Shown here: positions 61,660 to 64,000 of the stretch, one piece after another
Layout: each line of letters opens with the position of its first letter
How positions within the stretch are numbered: position 1 is the first letter of the stretch
Origin: Adiantum capillus-veneris
Taxonomy: Eukaryota; Streptophyta; Polypodiopsida; Polypodiales; Pteridaceae
DNA length: 64,000 nt
NCBI GenBank assembly: GCA_014529385.2
Contig: CM043962.1
Coordinates: 127,665,470-127,729,469, forward strand
Reading direction: 5' to 3'
The notes under the pieces: generated by a model
Told to the model about the DNA's origin: nothing
Seen by the model: only the letters and a program-made list of their open reading frames with translations
Databases searched by the model: none
Program-made: the position numbers and the translations under genes

Positions 61660-62640
61660 TGAAACATGTTGTCCAACAATGATGGGCTTAACTAGGTTGT
61701 CAGTGAGAAGCTAGACAATAACAACTTCCATGCTTGGAAGATCAGAATGACCAATTTCCTTATTGGCAAAGGTTATTGGGACTACATTGATGGAGATTAT
61801 GAGGCCCACATAGGTAGCACCAATACTGCCAGAGGAAGAGGCGACCGCTATGCAAATTAAGACATTTAAAGATTGGAACCAGGGAGCTAAGAGGTCATTT
61901 ACTGGCTTTCTCTCAGTGTACAGGACACTATGATTGGGCATATACAAGATGTTCAATCTCCTAAGGAGGCTTGGGACACTTTGTTGTCACTGGATGTGGC
62001 CAACACAAAGGCAAGGAAGCTGCAGTCGAAGACTGAGCTGAATACTGCGCAGAAGAAAACCATGTCCATCAATGTCTACTGCTCAAGATAAAGAACATAT
62101 GTGAGTCACTTGCATCAATTGGTGTTACAGCCGATGATGATGATAAAGTAGAAGTCTCCCTACGAGGTTTGCATCCTTAGTACAAATAGTTTAAAACTGG
62201 CATCCATCTTCGAGAGAACATTCCATCATTTATAAATTTGTTGTCCTTATTGATTGTGGAAGAGAAGGAACTTGATGAACACTCCTTTATGCAGGGTGGA
62301 AAATTTTCTGAACAGGTTCTTTTCAACAACAGAGGAAGAGGAAGAGGACGTGGTACATGTCGTGGACGAGGCCGAGGAAGAGGCAACCACCAAACACAAC
62401 AATCATGGTCAGAACACAGATGGTGGTCGAGGAAACTTTTGAGGTAGGGGGAGTCCAAGAGGTCGTGGAAATACACAACGTAGCAGCATACAGTTGGCAC
62501 AAACCCTAGTGTTACATGCTAGGACAAAGCACATTGAGGTGCACTATCACTTCATCAAAGAGAGGGTCTTAGCAGGCAACATCAACCTATAGTACGTTGT
62601 CGAGAAATTTGCGGTCTTGCCAGGAAAGCACCGGGCTTAT
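61660..62640 (+). pseudogene. gag: Copia W gag joined to RNase H tail (pol deleted)
   Basis: Frame-broken copia gag from about 61669: EKLDNNNFHAWKIRMTNFLIGKGYWDYIDG, then SPKEAWDTLLSL and TELNTAQKKTMSI. It ends in a Gly/Arg region (62320-62400, RGRGRGRG-like) that replaces or precedes a zinc knuckle. At about 62510 the sequence jumps to the last part of copia RNase H (ARTKHIEVHYHFIKERVLAGNINL). Protease, integrase and RT are missing, so about 3 kb was lost internally. At least six stops or shifts are visible. Confidence 0.78.
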
Positions 62641-62799
62641 GGCTGTGAGAGTTTGTGAGAGAACTCAACAAAAACTATATGAAGGGGTTAAACCATAGAT
62701 GCCATGAAGACTAGGGTTTGGAAAGAAGTGCAAACAAAGAAGACTCACTCTTTCTTTCTTGCATTCACACACACAAAGAAAGAACGCAAAAGAGAATGT

Positions 62800-63226
62800 C
62801 AAAACAATACGAAGATGAAAACATCAAGGCTATGGTCATATCGTATCATGGGTAATATGAAAGGGTTAATGGATGAGTTAATGGCATTCAATCTTGGCTG
62901 ACCAAATAGGCTACGAATTGTTCTTTGGAATTGTAGTTTTGTGCTTACCATAATACATATATTTTGTCTAGTGATTGGGATTAATTGTGTGTACAAATCC
63001 TCTTGGTTCATAGCAAGATAACTACGCTTACATCAAAAGAAAAATTATAGTCTATGAGAGGTAGTATGATGGGATCCGGTGATAGAAGTATTTCATTGAG
63101 CCTTTCAGGGCCGAAGAGAAACACTATACGTTGTTGAAAGTGTATTTTACGGCTAATCCATACGTTAATTCTAATAGATCGTACAGAGTGAAAGCGATAG
63201 AAATGATCATCATGTGGGTTATTCAT
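62800..63226 (-). repeat. Diverged tandem duplication with matching minus-strand frames
   Basis: Two adjacent minus-strand frames (63226-63008 and 63011-62799) share FQ..I..LFG..RLN.I..S..P.ILP.I.Y..S.DV over about 50 residues, ending at almost the same point. Period about 215 bp. Which strand was ancestrally coding is unclear. No family recognised. Confidence 0.5.
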
Positions 63227-63414
63227 CTAGGATAGTATGTGAGAAATGTAGATATGAGAGAAGTGAAGAGATGAGAAGTTTCCCTCCCAAGCCCTATTCT
63301 TGCCCGTAGGCAATAAGGATACTGCGGGGAGAGATGTACCTGTAGCAAGAGAACCTAGAGAGGATGAATTACTAAGAATGAGAGAGATAGGTTTGGTTAA
63401 GGAGATGAGATTAG

Positions 63415-63417
<3 letters not shown>

Positions 63418-63449
<32 letters not shown>

Positions 63450-63463
63450 TATATATATATATG
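63418..63463. repeat. AT microsatellite
   Basis: About 23 AT units with one interruption (TAGATA at 63446). Confidence 0.95.
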
Positions 63464-63540
63464 TTGGATTAGAGATAAAAATGAAAACAACAAGAAATCA
63501 AGAAAACATCAATGTAGAACACATCTTACTTGAAACCCTT

Positions 63541-64000
63541 CGGCACCATTATTGATGGGAGAGAGAAGAAGAGTGGATAATTCCACTTTGATTGATACAC
63601 CAAGTGCAAGACCTTCTTTGATTAGAGTTGATCTTCCAAGGTTAGCTTGTTGCAAGAATGGCTAGTCTCCCTCTAGGAGAAAGTGTAGGCTTGGGCTTAT
63701 GTTAATGGCTAAGTACAATTAGGCATTACTACTCACTCCCTCAAGAATTCCTCTCATCAATGGCTTGAATGCTTGAGTTCCTTCCAAGGAAGAAGAGGTC
63801 CCCTTTTATAGGTGAAGGGAACCCCCAAGGGTTTACACAAGAAGAGAGGAGCCAGTGTGAACAGGAATTGGAAAAGTTGGAAATGAGTTGTCCCTGCATG
63901 ATGTGGGCAGATTGGGGTCCAGTATTTTGATCATATCTCCTCAACCATGGCTCCAAATCAAAAAGTAAAAATATGGGCAAAAACTTCAGCTCATTAGCTA
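63541..64000 (-). other. Possible LTR with promoter, minus strand
   Basis: No ORF with motifs. CCTATAAAAGGGG on the minus strand (about 63812-63800) is a strong TATA-box pattern. The purine- and pyrimidine-rich stretch downstream fits an LTR R-U5 region, and the window ends before the upstream part could be checked. Confidence 0.4.

Overview
The window looks like heterochromatic or intergenic DNA of a land plant with a large, repeat-rich genome. The evidence is Ty3/gypsy elements with plant-type architecture (chromovirus integrase with a chromodomain, a TAT-like dual RNase H element, a tRNA-Asp primer site of the kind used by Athila), Ty1/copia elements with initiator-tRNA-Met primer sites, and abundant CT/AG/TA microsatellites. 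A fern or other seed-free plant is a guess from general element style, not shown by the sequence. I see no host gene, tRNA, rRNA or CRISPR array. Nearly everything explainable is LTR retrotransposon, much of it broken.

Layout. 1-2.53 kb: decayed plus-strand gypsy remnant of the same family (here family I) as the large element at 8-27 kb. 2.68-3.03 kb: half of a ~350-bp direct repeat whose partner is at 35.44-35.80 kb. 3.07-4.67 kb: lone LTR. 4.67-5.18 kb and 33.12-34.6 kb: two halves of an unrecognised minus-strand ORF plus gag remnant, split by a chromovirus at 5179-33122 (5-bp target duplication AGACA). That chromovirus is itself split inside gag by a 19-kb minus-strand family I element at 8049-27120. 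35.8-39.45 kb: 5'-truncated TAT-like gypsy. 41.93-42.95 kb: chromodomain integrase fragment with the start of its 3' LTR. 42.95-49.95 kb: a copia reverse transcriptase split by a younger, almost intact copia element (43054-48419, target duplication TAAAC). 49.95-50.68 kb: two related copia LTRs in inverted orientation. 50.7-54.2 kb: a rearranged gypsy copy with an internal inversion. 56.8-58.8 kb: another family I-like fragment. 60.9-62.6 kb: an internally deleted copia element. The remainder is microsatellite-rich or unrecognised.

The most interesting object is the 19-kb family I element. Read on the minus strand its order is: LTR, tRNA-Asp-type primer site, leader with three copies of a perfect 22-bp palindrome, a ~1,280-codon gag, protease, RT-RNase H, two tandem integrase zinc-binding (HHCC) modules, integrase core, a second retropepsin-like domain fused behind the integrase, a Trp/Lys repeat tail, a 2.6-kb untranslated region with five more palindromes, a ~1,090-codon accessory ORF, polypurine tract, LTR. 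The double HHCC module is also visible in the copy at 1-2.5 kb, and a post-integrase protease-like domain recurs in a different gypsy copy at 50.7-51.2 kb, so neither looks like a one-off accident. The pol and accessory frames now carry stops and frameshifts, so this copy is dead, and many stops look like C-to-T decay.
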